Source: Engraulis encrasicolus (lineage: Eukaryota; Chordata; Actinopteri; Clupeiformes; Engraulidae). Taken from it: a DNA stretch of 64,000 nt. The translations under genes and the position numbers were made by a program. The stretch spans positions 25,330,502-25,394,501 of the forward strand of contig NC_085872.1 in NCBI RefSeq assembly GCF_034702125.1, read 5' to 3'. The notes below the pieces were generated by a model. That model saw nothing but the letters and a program-made list of their open reading frames with translations, ran no database searches and had not been told where the DNA came from. Below are positions 1 through 11,224 of the stretch, in pieces (position 1 is the first letter of the stretch; each line of letters begins with the position of its first letter).

Positions 1-339
1 TAAACGTACCTACAGGGAATGGACAGAGAGGATACATTCATCAGCTTTCAGATAGACCCCAGTACAAACATCTGAATGGCCTTCAGCTCAGAGAAATATG
101 ACTGATATCAGCCTAAGTAGTGATATTTCTGGTAGGCTACTGCATGTAGTGTCATTAGATATATGAATGATGATTAAATGATTTTTGACTGGTCACTCAC
201 TTGCACAGCCAGTCATTGATTCCTCTGTCAAAGTGACTGGTAAGGGAAAGAGACAGAATATAGATATTTACTATCCAGTTTTATCACATTTCATGACACA
301 CATATTAGGTTTTTTTTCCTCACAAAGGACAATACCTAC

Positions 340-484
340 GTTTCAGCAAACACATAGAGCATAGTAATACATTTAGGCGGCTGTGGTGGGTCAAGGTGGT
401 CCAGTCTGGACACAGTGTTGATGACACCGAACATAACGGCGGCTTTTACCCAGTCATACACCAGGTTGGAGTAAGCCAAACCAG
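340..484 (-). CDS. hhatl: hhatl coding exon 7 (last one inside the window)
   Basis: The exon encodes [20 protein letters not shown] and continues to [17 protein letters not shown], nearly the same as in mammalian HHATL. The acceptor is CATCAG. The donor at GAAAC/GTAGGT keeps the frame (AC + N = Thr); the GT four bases later would add a stop codon. Confidence 0.9.
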
Positions 485-3400
485 CTGATGAGAAAAGAGA
501 GATAGAGGGTGAGAAAGAGACAGACAGACAGACAGACAGACATAGCGTTAGGAAGTGCAAAAGAGAGAAAGCGCAATAGAGTAATCGGAGAGAGGGAGAG
601 AATGTGTGCGTGACTGTGTGACAGAAAGAGTAAGACATCAGGTGAGGGAGGGGGATAGAGTGAGTGAGTGAGAGAGAGAAAGAGAGAATCAGAAAGAGAG
701 AGAGGGAGAGAAAGCATTTAGCAGATACAGCATTAGTGGTCATGCACGCATTAGAAACCTGACAGTAGCACTAAAGAGAAAACCACAGACATTTGAGAGG
801 CCATAGACGCAGACCTACCAAGAGACCAGTCAGAGATCTGCTTCACCAGTTTTATATCTCCAGGGATTGTCAGAATGTAGAGGAAGTGGAAGAAGACATC
901 CACCGCCAAAATGACACCCAGTTGAACAAGCGCTTTCATCGAAATGTCCCATAACTCCTTGTCCTTGCGAGTCAGATTGGGGTTGTTAGCCTGCGTGTGA
1001 TCAAAAGCACACCCACGAATCATCAGCAAAACACATTTTATTTACCTTATAAGCCATGAGAGAAACACTGGGCATGTTGAGAGCATCACACACATGTAGT
1101 TATTCACAGGATTTCAGAGACTACACCCCCAAATAAGGGAATACCTCAAAGGCTCATTTGAATAGGCCTATATTAAACGGTCTGCTGTAAAACTATCTAC
1201 GTGTATGTCCATGCAAATAGAACCACAAACAAATATATACTTAAATTGGCAAACTGTGTCCTGCTTGTTGGATGAGGAAATGGGGACATGGTCTACTTTG
1301 TATTTTTGACCATGAAGAATTCAACAAAACGACAGAAAAACACAAGGATTTACCTGAACATGGAATTGATCAAACGTCATGATAGGTCCAAAGTAAAAGA
1401 AGGGGAGGTAGAAGTTGTACTTGAGTAGATCGACGAAAGTGTAGTTGCCATCCTTCTTCTCACAGTTCTCCAGTGCGAAGCTCATACAGCGCATGATGGA
1501 AAATCCACAACCCCCATAGAAGAGGATGTCCTGCAGCTCAAAGGAGCCAGTCACTAAGTCAGCCTATGGCAGAGGAGAAGGCAAACAGATTATCTTCACT
1601 TTGAAAAGACCGAAATGATACAAGGGTGAAAAAAATACTGTGGATAAACGAAGGCACTAATTCTCTAGACCTGTGGTACACAGTTGGAATTATATATTGC
1701 AACAGCTTCAAAAGATTTGAGAGCAAAGTTCCATGTGGATGTATATGTAAATAATGTATTAACCCTTAAGAGGCAATCCTTAACAAGCTCGATACAACAT
1801 CTCCCTTCACCGTCAGTCACCCACCCACCCACCCACCTGCCAAGACCCGTAGGGCTCCAGCTTGAGGGTGGCGAGACTTGCGAGTCCAGCCACGAAGCAG
1901 AGGGACTTCCTCTTGAGCAGGGCGACGGTGTAGAGCATCATGCAGTGGGCCAGGATGAGGGAGATGAAGGACCAGCCCATGGTGACCAGAGTGGCAACCA
2001 GGCCGTAGATCATGTAGACCATACCCCTGTGCTGTGGAAAGTGGCCCACCACCAAAGGAACATGCCATTCATTAACAATGGCTTTGGCTTCATGTAAAGC
2101 ATTGGCATGATTGCGCATTTGCTTTATTGGCATTGCGCATTTGAGCAGTTGCTTTTGGTAAGTAGTGGTGTGCATTGGCTCAAAGCTGTTTATAAAGCTT
2201 GTGTTCATGAAGGAATGTGAATGCGTGTTTGAGATGAGGTGTTTCAGAAATTATCATTGGTTGCTTGCTGGTTGCTCTGATCTGATGTGAACTGATGAGC
2301 TAATTGAGCTATGGCAGTGTCATTAATTATGAGAAAAAGAAACCTTATTTAAACAACAGCAAAAAAGAACAGAAAAGTAATACAAATATTTCAAATAATC
2401 AGATGGGACTGTATGATGGAAACATGAAATGCTTTCTGCAAATAAGATGATATTCTTCCAGATAGCGAAATTCATGTTACCTGGCCTCCAAAACCAATCT
2501 TCAGTGAATGCAGGAAACAAAGCACATGTACAAGACACTGAATTACAAATCACTATAAATACTGTACAACTTGTCAATCAGCGATTCATATATTTTACTG
2601 ATCCCATTTCAGGAAATAATAAAAACATTGAACATGATGAAAAACACAACAGTAGTTACAGGGGTTGGACTGTGACACCTGTCATTTTAGTGTCATTTTG
2701 TTCCTCTTGCGTCCACAGTTAATCCTGTTGGATGTGGTTCATCCTTCTTGGTGGTATGCAGACATTACCTTGGATACTGTGGCTTTTGATACATCACAAA
2801 GACTTACTGTCTTGGTCAAAGATGCAACAGTTACACACGTACCAAGAATTTCTCCTTTTTGAACTCTGATACGTCACCCATAATGTTGTGTGCATTGCAT
2901 ACTGCATGTGCAGAGTAATACTGTGCTCTTTTGCCACTAATTGAACCTTCACACTTCACTTAACTGGTGCAACGTGCCATTAATGAAGATTGGCCAACAG
3001 GCTGGTCCACTTGAGCCATGAAACTTCCCACTCTAAAATGACGGGTGTCTCAGTTATTTTGTCCGACCCCTGTAAGTACTAGCCTCTTTGTACAGATGGG
3101 CCCGCCAGCAGACTTGTTCACTCATTACCTAAAAGATTCAACTACATCATAACAACACTGCTATGACATTACCAACAGACTTACGTAACAGATTAAGGCC
3201 TGGTCATTACAATTTTGGTGATAATAAGGTTATAAAATAGATTCTGCCCAAAGGCTTGTAAACATTAACACAATTTTTTAACACAAAGTAAAGGTAGTTG
3301 AGACTTGCAAAAAAGTGTTAACACGCAAATAGTGAATAAAGAGTCTAATCTCGTCTTCAAAGACAGCCCTAACTCATCGCACCAACCTTAGGGGAAGCCA

Positions 3401-5311
3401 GGGAGCAAATTTTGGCAAAGATCACATGACCGGAGAGGGCAAAGAGAATGTGGTTACGGAATGTTGTGAACCACATCACCCACTCAAAATCAGCAACATC
3501 CTGAAAATCAACACATAACGATGCAATTAGGAATAGTTCACCTACCTTTTTCAAACATATGTGTACATTAATATTATAAAACAAATTTTGTGTGGGGGCA
3601 AAAAAGATTATCTACATCTGGTTTACCATTTTCCTGCCAAAGTAAGTCCATCCTGACTGCACATTTCCTTTGAACGCTTTTCTGCCCACATTCTCTGAAA
3701 GGAAAGAAAGATGTGTGATATCATGCCTGTTTTTTGGGGGGTTTTTTTCAATGTGAAAGTGTGACAAGAATCATATCTTGGTGGAAATTCTGCCATGATG
3801 TTATACTAACAGCATTGCATAATTCTGTAAAAATCACCAGACAACACCGGCTGCTCTTGCTGCAGTAATCCCCACACACCATAATCTATTTTGGGATTGT
3901 ACCAGATTCTCCTCCTTTGCTTAAAAATGCATTACATAATCAGCAACAAAGGGAAACACTCATCGCTCGGTGACAGTGACCAGTGACACCAACTTCACTG
4001 CTTTCGTGTGATGTTAAGAAGGTAATAGCTCATCATCACTACTATTAGTGAGCGAGTGAGCTCATGATTGATTTAATAATCACCAGGGAATATGGGTCAG
4101 GGTAAAGGCAGACATGCTGGCTACACTGAGCTGTAACATCAGTGCCAAGGCAGGCATGCCACTACTACCACACTAGTACACTATTGCTATGGTAGGACAC
4201 TTAAACACAACAACTGTTGGTAGGCAATGCAGGATTCAAGTAGGTATGGGGACCCAGGTCGTCTATGCCTGATTACAGTTGCGGTATAATTGAGGTGAAC
4301 ATGTATGTGACTACATGTACAGTGAGGCTATAGTGTTTATTCTTGAGGGGAACTGATTTTTTTCCCCTTGACCATTGCAATCCAGAAGGTATTTATCATC
4401 AAAATATTCAGTAGGCCTACCAGCAGACAAGAACAACTAAGATTAGAAAGGATATGCCATGATCACCAGGGCTCTAAATTAACTTTTTTCATCACCAGCC
4501 AAAATGGCCAATCTACTGTAACTAGCCAAACACACACCCACTAATGAGTCAAAGTGGCTTGTAAGTTGGTCTTCTCTCGCAACCAAACTGAATTTTCACT
4601 AGCATTTGACTGGTTGGTGGGTGTAAATTCAGAGCCTTGATCTCTACACACATAATCTTTTTTAATATGTAGGCCTACATTTTCTTTTCTTTTTTTCTTG
4701 CTGCTTTTGAACAAACATTATCTTTGTAAGACAAGGGTTGGCGGTTATTAACTTTCGCGAATTTCACCCGCCCTGAACAAATAGGCCAGCACTAATTGGA
4801 TTTTTCTGTGAGTATATATGATCACCCTATCCCCTAATGATGGGATACATTTAGTGCAAGCAGAGGGACCTCTGTGTGGAAGACTTGATTGTTCTACAGT
4901 TCTGGAACTGAATGTGTAGTAGTGCATGCCTGCAGTTACAAATGCCATTGCAAGACCACACAGCACAGCAGGACCCCCCCCCCCCCCCCCCCCCAACTAC
5001 CACACACACACAGGGCCACTGAGAGCTTTGGCCGGGCCCAGGACAAAGTCATCTAAAAGAGTCCCCCACCCAATAGAGTTCATGCAATGAGGACCCAATT
5101 ATGGGCCACCCATTTCCCTTGGGCCCGGGACAGGTGACCCCTTTGCTCCCCCTTGTTGGCTTTCCTGCACACACATACCAGTCAATCACAAACAACCAAA
5201 CTCACCGCTTGAGGCTTCTACAATCCAGCTGGCAGCCCATGCCAGCGCCAGGCCCAGCACGGCCGTGTAGAGGTACAGCTCAACTTTGGGGAGGGCGGCC
5301 TTGATCCCCAT
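340..5311 (-). CDS. hhatl: hhatl, hedgehog acyltransferase-like protein (5' part of gene, 7 coding exons)
   Basis: This is the first two thirds of an MBOAT-family multi-pass membrane protein. Coding exons in transcript order are 5206-5311, 3627-3694, 3387-3500, 1837-2031, 1354-1563, 819-990 and 340-484. All have AG/GT boundaries and join in frame to 336 codons plus 2 nt. The protein starts [20 protein letters not shown], as in vertebrate HHATL. It carries the family-typical stretches [36 protein letters not shown] and DPPQPPKCI. Mammalian HHATL is about 504 residues, so the last third, including the region of the MBOAT histidine, is off the left edge. HHATL is an ER protein expressed in muscle and heart. 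It resembles the Hedgehog palmitoyltransferase HHAT but is described as lacking that activity and opposing N-terminal palmitoylation. The last donor is best placed at 339/338 (GTAGGT), because the alternative four bases on would read an in-frame TAG. Identification is by recalled family similarity. Confidence 0.93.
819..990 (-). CDS. hhatl: hhatl coding exon 6
   Basis: The exon is 172 nt, phase 0 to 1. It encodes [20 protein letters not shown], then [15 protein letters not shown], a membrane segment conserved in HHATL. The acceptor is ACGCAG and the donor G/GTAGGT. Confidence 0.92.
1354..1563 (-). CDS. hhatl: hhatl coding exon 5
   Basis: The exon is 210 nt (70 codons, phase 0). It contains the family block [20 protein letters not shown]. 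The acceptor is CCATAG and the donor CAG/GTAAAT. Confidence 0.93.
1837..2031 (-). CDS. hhatl: hhatl coding exon 4
   Basis: The exon is 195 nt (65 codons, phase 0). It encodes two hydrophobic segments ([16 protein letters not shown] and [18 protein letters not shown]) and ends EPYGSWQ. The acceptor is CCACAG and the donor CAG/GTGGGT. Confidence 0.92.
2659..3072. mobile_element. Tc1/mariner-type MITE with TA duplication, in hhatl intron 3
   Basis: Inverted ends CAGGGGTTGGAC and GTCCGACCCCTG are flanked by TA on both sides (2657-2658 and 3073-3074). The internal ends also match (CACCTGTCATTTTA against TAAAATGACGGGTG). The element is 414 bp with no transposase reading frame. Confidence 0.75.
3075..3240. 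repeat. Dispersed repeat, copy 1 of 3
   Basis: A segment containing CAACTACATCATAACAACA and CTATGACATTACC recurs with substitutions at about 52830-52995. A more diverged copy lies at about 50731-50872, inside plcd1 introns. The family is not recognised. Confidence 0.6.
3387..3500 (-). CDS. hhatl: hhatl coding exon 3
   Basis: The exon is 114 nt (38 codons, phase 0). It begins [16 protein letters not shown], which is highly characteristic of HHATL, and contains the membrane segment [18 protein letters not shown]. The donor is AAG/GTTGGT. Confidence 0.92.
3627..3694 (-). CDS. hhatl: hhatl coding exon 2
   Basis: The exon is 68 nt, entered in phase 1 and left in phase 0. It encodes [16 protein letters not shown] and onward, matching the HHATL loop after the first membrane segment. 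The acceptor is TTTCAG and the donor ATG/GTAAAC. Confidence 0.9.
4467..4639. mobile_element. hAT-like MITE remnant
   Basis: Inverted ends CAGGGCTCTAAATT and AAATTCAGAGCCTTG surround about 170 bp with no coding capacity. The ends resemble the element at 44069-44454. No clear target duplication is seen. Confidence 0.5.
4974..4994. repeat. Poly-C run
   Basis: About 21 consecutive C residues, in hhatl intron 1. Their exact number is likely to be unreliable in sequencing. Confidence 0.9.
5206..5311 (-). CDS. hhatl: hhatl coding exon 1
   Basis: This exon encodes residues 1-35 plus one base. The start ATG has a good context (ACCATGG). An acceptor AG at 5322-5323 leaves 10 nt of 5' UTR in this exon. 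The donor is G/GTGAG. The exon encodes the first hydrophobic segment ([18 protein letters not shown]). Confidence 0.9.
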
Positions 5312-6643
5312 GGTTCAACTTCTAGCACCAAAACCACTAGGGTGTTCTGTGTTGAGACCAACAACATACAGTAGGTGACAGAGTCAGATTGATGAGGGTT
5401 GTGGATGTCGCATAATACCGTATATCTCGCCCCTCTCCTGCTCAAGTGCTAGGGGGAGGGGCAGCCGGATTCATTGATCATTACAGCACATCAAAACAAT
5501 CCCGTATTGGATGGGCAGGAGCTATCAGACCTCTACATGAAATAGTGTCCTGTTATTGTTAAATGAAACCATGCAAAGAAACAAATATAATGACAGTCTT
5601 GTGTAACTAAAATGGCAGAAATCAACGAAACGTTCAAGTGTTCAAGAGCTAAGGGGTACTGTAACCTCTGAGTAAAATAATGTGACTATCCACTCATGCC
5701 AGTTTTGCCCCAACCACAATCAAAAGCATTGATGTTTGGCTGGGCACATTGCAATGATCAAACATAAAAAGTTATTAGCTGAACAACAACACAACAAGGC
5801 ACTGCCATGTTCAGATTTGGATATGAATCCAACAATAGCTTGAAACAACATGAAATTATATAGGCTATATTGTTTGTTTTGACTCCACAATTGAGGGAGG
5901 TTTTTCTCGCAATAGATATGGCAGAGAAACGTAAATAACACTAGACACCCTCTGTATAATCACCCTATATATCTATATGCCTGCTGGACAGACAATTGAA
6001 TAGTGTTCTCTTTTTGTAGCCTCAAGATTGCCATTTGAATAGTAATCTTCTCAAGACATGGGGGCCGAGGAAAGTCAGTTACTTAAATGGGAGTGCCTCA
6101 CTTCACAGCTCCTGAGAAACAGCACCGTCAGCTGCGCGATGCAGCCTCTTCCTATTTTAGTATGAGCAGTTGCTCTCCGCCACGGTAGGGCAGCTGCAGC
6201 GCTATGTGATCTCGAGACGCATCAGGGAATACTTCTAAGTAGCCTATGAATTAGCGCTGCCCAAAACACACCGGTGACCAACCCCAGAGTAAAACGAATG
6301 GAAATAAATTCATTGAATTTTCTGTTGGGGAAAAAAACGTATAATAAATATCTGGGTAGTTTACGCACAGTTACGCGCTGTCTCTCGAAATACATGTGAG
6401 CGCCTTGAAATGCCATGACAAGTGAGTAGGCTAAGGTATGTTGCATATACATAGCCTACTAACATGTGCCTCGAGAAAGTGCTCTATACACGCTTAAAGA
6501 GCAGTTGTGATGTTGTGATGCTGCATTGTAGGCAACTAAAGGCTCGCACACTCGGAGCTGCTGGGAAAATGTTTAATCGCACTGCGCACTAAAGTATTCA
6601 AATGGTGCACTTGTTCAATACTGACCTTATGTCCGCTCCTCAC

Positions 6644-6755
6644 CGGCAGCCAGACAGCTGGAGATCTGAAATTGACCCCCACGAAAAAAAAAATGTAAAA
6701 AAGAAAAGGGGGTTAATAGTGAGGTTTTTTCCTAATACATCCGTCCAGTTTTATA
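6644..6755 (-). promoter_or_regulatory. hhatl: Probable hhatl promoter (TATA box) and non-coding first exon
   Basis: On the minus strand CTCTATAAAACTGG sits at about 6745-6758, a strong TATA box. About 30 bp downstream begins a possible untranslated exon. It ends at 6644 with a good donor (GCCG/GTGAGG), which would splice to the acceptor at 5322-5323, ten bases before the start codon. This is inferred from spacing and splice signals only, with no transcript evidence. Confidence 0.45.
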
Positions 6756-6759
6756 GAGC

Positions 6760-8233
6760 CGATGGTACACTCGGTCCCCAGCAGCGGCCAGTGGGGATGT
6801 TGCGAGCTCTGCAGGAGGGGCGGGGGTGCCGGGATATATTTACATTTACACCGGCACCGCATAGAGGGGTGGCTCCATGTCTGTCTGTCAAACACGCGCA
6901 GGCACGTATGAACTGTGGCGGTAAAACGAAATAGTCCAATAGCGGGATATCAAGATGAAGATGAGCAGGAAAGACCTAAGCTATTTGCATTCTCAAATGA
7001 TTCCTTGCAGACCAACACGAAATGTATGCTACTCCCTCAATTAACACAATCAGAATTTTATTGAAAAAAACACATTGCAATTAAAATTGACACATGCGCT
7101 ATGTTGCTTGGATACACAACATTTCGTTTAATGCAGTTAAGGACAGCTGTTCTAGTTTTGTGCCACCTCTGCACCACAGTTAGCCTTCTGTTCAATGCGT
7201 TGAGGCTACAGGACTAGAGGTATCATCATTGCAGTGGAAAATGAGAAAATCATAGATACCTTGTATGATATGCACTCACCATGACACCTTGGATGCGTAA
7301 TGCGTCACGCATTCGCACCTGTGCTCCACTGCCGATGTGTTGCTGTGGGAAGTCGGGGAATTTGAGCTTCAAGTGGACGAGCGTGGACGAGTTCCGCCAC
7401 AGAGGTATATTAGTCTTGAAATGTAAAATTGTCAAGTCCTGTTTCAATAGGCTACCCTTATCCCCCCATCACAACTAAAACGTACGTAAAAGCCGACTAA
7501 ATCGGTGTGCGTAATTGTCTGATCATTTTAAAATTAGTTGATAATTTTCTTGAAGTGCCAAAGCGATTCCAAAGACTTAGGCTGCCATCAAATGTGTTTC
7601 ATATTTAGGTGAGAATTAAGCAATTTATAGCCTATAAAAAAGTTCCCTGAGGAGTATTCGTTTTGTCACTGTGGAGGAGCCTCAAAAAATCCCCCAAGGA
7701 GCCTAAAAACTCTCAGAGGGACCTATATATGAGAAAATAGTTTTTGAATTACAAGGTTTTCTTGAAGGACCATGGAACCAAATGGTTCTTTGATTGACAC
7801 TTAGGAAGAACTCCCAGGTTTTCTAAACTATAATACCTCTGTTTCACCCCAGAACGTTTAGGGCACATTTGAAAAACGAAAATGCCAGATGCTGAAGTTA
7901 TATCAACTCAATAACACCTCAAATGGTCAAGTGAGTGAAATCACTGCTCTGAATATGTCTTTTTAGTGCCTGACAATACTTTACTTTCTGTAATATAGGT
8001 AGGCCTAATATAGTGTATGTGCAATCGTTATGGAAGATTTAGGTATAGGTAGAACTATAAGAAGGTGGGTACGAATCATCATGTAGGCAATATACAGAAG
8101 TAACTAAATTGCTAAATTGGGGCAGTTGTCCTGGGCCCAGGGGGAGTCCTCATTACATTGTGTAGGCCTATATTGGGCTGTGGGGCCCTTTCTGACGACG
8201 CTGTCCTGGGCCCTGCCAAACCTGTCAGCGGCC

Positions 8234-8330
<97 letters not shown>

Positions 8331-8440
8331 GGGCAATACACTCTATGCACACACCAAGTGTGGATGTAAGTATAGTATACACATATACACACACATGCAT
8401 GATCAGCTGTGTAATGTATATTCAACAGTAGAGAAGTGAT
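6760..8440. other. Intergenic DNA upstream of hhatl, no gene seen
   Basis: No supported exon is seen between the hhatl promoter region and the first SINE. A fragment similar to the GGGCCC-rich hAT-like repeats (about 8117-8238) runs into a (CA)n tract. Confidence 0.6.
8238..8326. repeat. (CA)n microsatellite
   Basis: About 45 uninterrupted CA units. Open reading frames across this tract are only poly-Thr-His or poly-Cys-Val and are not genes. Confidence 0.98.
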
Positions 8441-8445
8441 GTACA

Positions 8446-8632
8446 CAGGGTAGCCGTGGCCTATAGGTAAAGGACATGGACTTTAGATCAGAGGATTGCA
8501 GGTTCAAATCCCACCCTTCCACTCCCTACCTCACTCAATGACAGAGATGCCCCTGACCACCTACTATCCCCACACTGCTCCAGAGACTGTAAGCAATACC
8601 CTTCCCTGTAAATAAGTTGCTTTGGCTGAAAG
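8446..8632 (+). mobile_element. tRNA-derived SINE, head part, interrupted by a later insertion
   Basis: The head shows RNA polymerase III-like boxes: TAGCCGTGGC (A-box region) and GGTTCAAATCCCAC (B box). A unique body follows (CCTTCCACTCCCTACC). The same family recurs at 19115-19293 and, reversed, at 47222-47440. The tail is found again at 10207-10237, after the inserted element 8633-10206. Confidence 0.8.
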
Positions 8633-10206
8633 TAGTGTTGCACCGATACCATTTTTGGCCCCGATACGATACACGATACCTGGCTGTGCAGTATCGGCCG
8701 ATACCGATACCATACCGATACCGATACCACCCTATTTGAAATGCATATATATGAAGGGCTGTAGTGCATACTACCGTGTTAGCCCGAATATAAGACGATC
8801 CTGATTATAAGACGACCCCCCATTTTCAGGCTCATGTTTTGGGGAAAAAAGTTTTTTGAAGACTTAATTTTGTTTCACATTGGAAACTTTTCTCAAAATG
8901 CAGTTTTTAATTTGTTGGAAAATCTGAGGCTTTTTACAAACAACAAATTTCACAATATAATTTTCATGGAATTTCCATGATATAAGACCACAGATGGCTA
9001 CTCATATCCTTTTCCTTTCTTTACTCACTTCACCTGTCAAGCGCCAATAGGCACCTACAGGCTACAGCCGCCTGGGCACGCCTGTTTAAAGTGCGACGCA
9101 ACATAGCCTACACTCAGAGCATTAGTCTGCGCCAGCCAGGCAACCAGTCCAGTAGAGATAGGCAATCTATTGTGCAATGCACAGATTTAGCAAAATGCTT
9201 AGTTGACAGCTAACATCTAACCAGCAGCCGTCTCGCCAAATCGCTGTTCATTTTATTCATCCAAAGTTTTCCGTTGGATTTAGAAACCGAACGTGACCAA
9301 AGGCAGATTGACGCATTGCACTTGAAACCCATGCGCTGCCTATCAAGACCATTGCCATTAGAAGTCCGATTGATATTCATTTCGTACCAAGGGTAAAACT
9401 CCTAGTGATTTTATATGAACAAGACAATCTCTTGCCCTAACCATTATTCTGTGTTGTTGCATCGTTGCGAGGCATATCGTCAAAGGCACCGCTTGTCAAA
9501 GGCGCCGCTTTCTCGCGCACACACAGATGACCATTGATTGGCTGATGTCAGCATCCAAAACTTAGCCTACAGGTTGTTCGTCAAATCACCCTTCATTTCT
9601 TTAGTTTCTAGTGGTGTTGTCGGCTGACCAGAGAGAACGACCAAAGCTTTCCTGATGAGACTGTAAAACCATACACAAATAAAAGCAGAGCAACGAGCCG
9701 CGATTGACTTGTGTTTTTCCCCTTGCACTGTCGTCCGCGTCGCGTTGACATTGACAGTTGATAGACCTGCGGTGCAACAGTCATAACGAAACAAGCATCT
9801 GCAAATTTGATATGGACAAAACAATCTCTTAACCCGTGTGGCATTGTTTTTTGTTTTTTTAAACTTTTTTCTCTAGCGCGCGAAAATAAGACGACCCCCC
9901 TTTTTAGAGTAATATTTTTATAACAAAAACCACGTCTTATATTCGGGCCAATACGGTACTTGGATGTAAAATCATTGCATGGCTTTGTCAGGCTGCTGCC
10001 TACCTTTGTGAAACAAAAAGGCTAATACAAACTATTAATAACTAATAACTAATTTCAAGGCTGTTTAAGTGTCAAGCACCTGTAAATGGTATCGGTGCCC
10101 TATTTGTTGGTACACGCCGATACCGATACCACCATTTTAGTGCCAATCCATCGATCCACCGATCCACCGATCCACCGATACTGGTATCGGTATCGGTGCA
10201 ACACCA
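8633..10206. mobile_element. Inverted-repeat DNA element inserted in the SINE (hAT-like)
   Basis: Ends TAGTGTTGCACCGATACC and GGTATCGGTGCAACACCA are inverted repeats, followed internally by more CCGATACC units. The flanks GCTGAAAG and GTTGAAAA are an imperfect 8-bp duplication. It splits a SINE and is itself split by another inverted-repeat element (8772-9958). No transposase frame is visible. Confidence 0.7.
8772..9958. mobile_element. Inner inverted-repeat element nested in 8633-10206
   Basis: The ends TACCGTGTTAGCCCGAATAT and its near-complement (ATATTCGGGCCAATACGGTA) are followed internally by AAGACGA and GACGACCCCCC on both sides. The element is about 1.19 kb without a recognisable protein. 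Its target duplication is unclear. Confidence 0.65.
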
Positions 10207-10237
10207 GTTGAAAATGGCAGCTAAGTGGAATGTAATG
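10207..10237 (+). mobile_element. Tail of the interrupted SINE
   Basis: CAGCTAAGTGGAATGTAATG matches the tail of the intact SINE copy ending near 19293 (CAGCTAAGTGTAATGTAAT). It completes the copy that begins at 8446. Confidence 0.7.
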
Positions 10238-10568
10238 TACAGCCACAATACCCAATGTGCAGTTAACAAGTGCAAGAATAAGGCAACACAGTTTAGTAGG
10301 AGTGGATTGCTGTCAGCAGTGGAGCAGTTTCTTCTATACCATATTTTTACAGAGTGGGTCAGGGTACTCTCTATTGTGTAGCGGTATAATTGGCCAGGAT
10401 GACAGCAGACAGATGGTTTTTTTTCAGTGTCCGCTGGAAGAAGAGATTCTTATGGACCATCTTCGGGTGGGAGGTGTTGGTAGTCCATGTCAAGTTCCCT
10501 AAGATGTGCGTCCAGGGGTGTAGCAGGCAGCATATTGTGGGCCCTATGTAGAATCAGAACCCCCCCAG

Positions 10569-10946
10569 TAGGGGTGGGCGATATGACGATATTGTATCGT
10601 GAATCGCGATATTGAGTAAAATATCGTCTCGAATCTGCCAAAGTGTAGAAATCGTATAGATCGTCTTGCAGTGAGGATGTTTATTATCAGTATCAGAGTG
10701 ATGTTTTCTCACTTGTGTTGTTGTCTTAACTTTATTCTTTACATTATTGTATTCCAATTGTACACTTTATGAGAGTATCATCAGTGTGTTAACATTTTAT
10801 TGACTGCAAATTACAAATTGCAAGTATATGAAAGTTGTTTTTTGTTGTTTTTATTTTTTGGATGGAAGATCGTGATAAAAAATCGAAATCGTGATTTCAT
10901 GTTAAAATATCGTGATACAACATTTTTGCCATATCGCCCACCCCTA
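10569..10946. mobile_element. hAT-type MITE, perfect 8-bp duplication
   Basis: Ends TAGGGGTGGGCGATATG and CATATCGCCCACCCCTA are flanked on both sides by CCCCCCAG (10561-10568 and 10947-10954). The element is 378 bp and non-coding. Confidence 0.85.
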
Positions 10947-11009
10947 CCCCCCAGCCATATATCCACATGAATCAGACACTGTGAGGATCCCTATACCAGA
11001 GAGAGGAGA

Positions 11010-11222
11010 GAGAGAGAGGTTCCATTGGCCCATTGTTTCCGGGTTCTATTATTGCAAGGGGGAGGGGGAAAATCCCCCTTTAGGCAGACCTAAGAACTGT
11101 TCTATTCAATGCTAGGAGTATTATGACACGCCCCTTTAGGCAGACCGGAACCTGGTCACGTTAGGTGCCCATAGCAACCCATTACAATGGCATATCTCTA
11201 TATATTTAAAGAATCTCTGCCT
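11010..11222. repeat. Dispersed repeat, copy 1 of 2
   Basis: The segment beginning AGAGAGGTTCCATTGGCCCA is about 210 bp and recurs at 59909-60128 with few differences. The family is not recognised. Confidence 0.75.
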
Positions 11223-11224
11223 AT

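Noticed and set aside
336..339. Stop codon TAG ending hhatl exon 7 as a truncated protein
   Set aside because: A GTAGGT donor overlaps the TAG and, if used, removes it and leaves the frame expected from the family (Thr completed by the next exon).
8104..8446. Several open frames through the (CA)n tract
   Set aside because: Dinucleotide repeats lack stop codons in any frame; the products are poly-Thr-His or poly-Cys-Val artefacts. The same holds at 23.7, 29.3, 46.9, 54.9 and 58.8 kb.
8446..8632. A functional tRNA gene
   Set aside because: The boxes are those of a SINE head: no complete cloverleaf can be formed, and the same body follows at two other loci.
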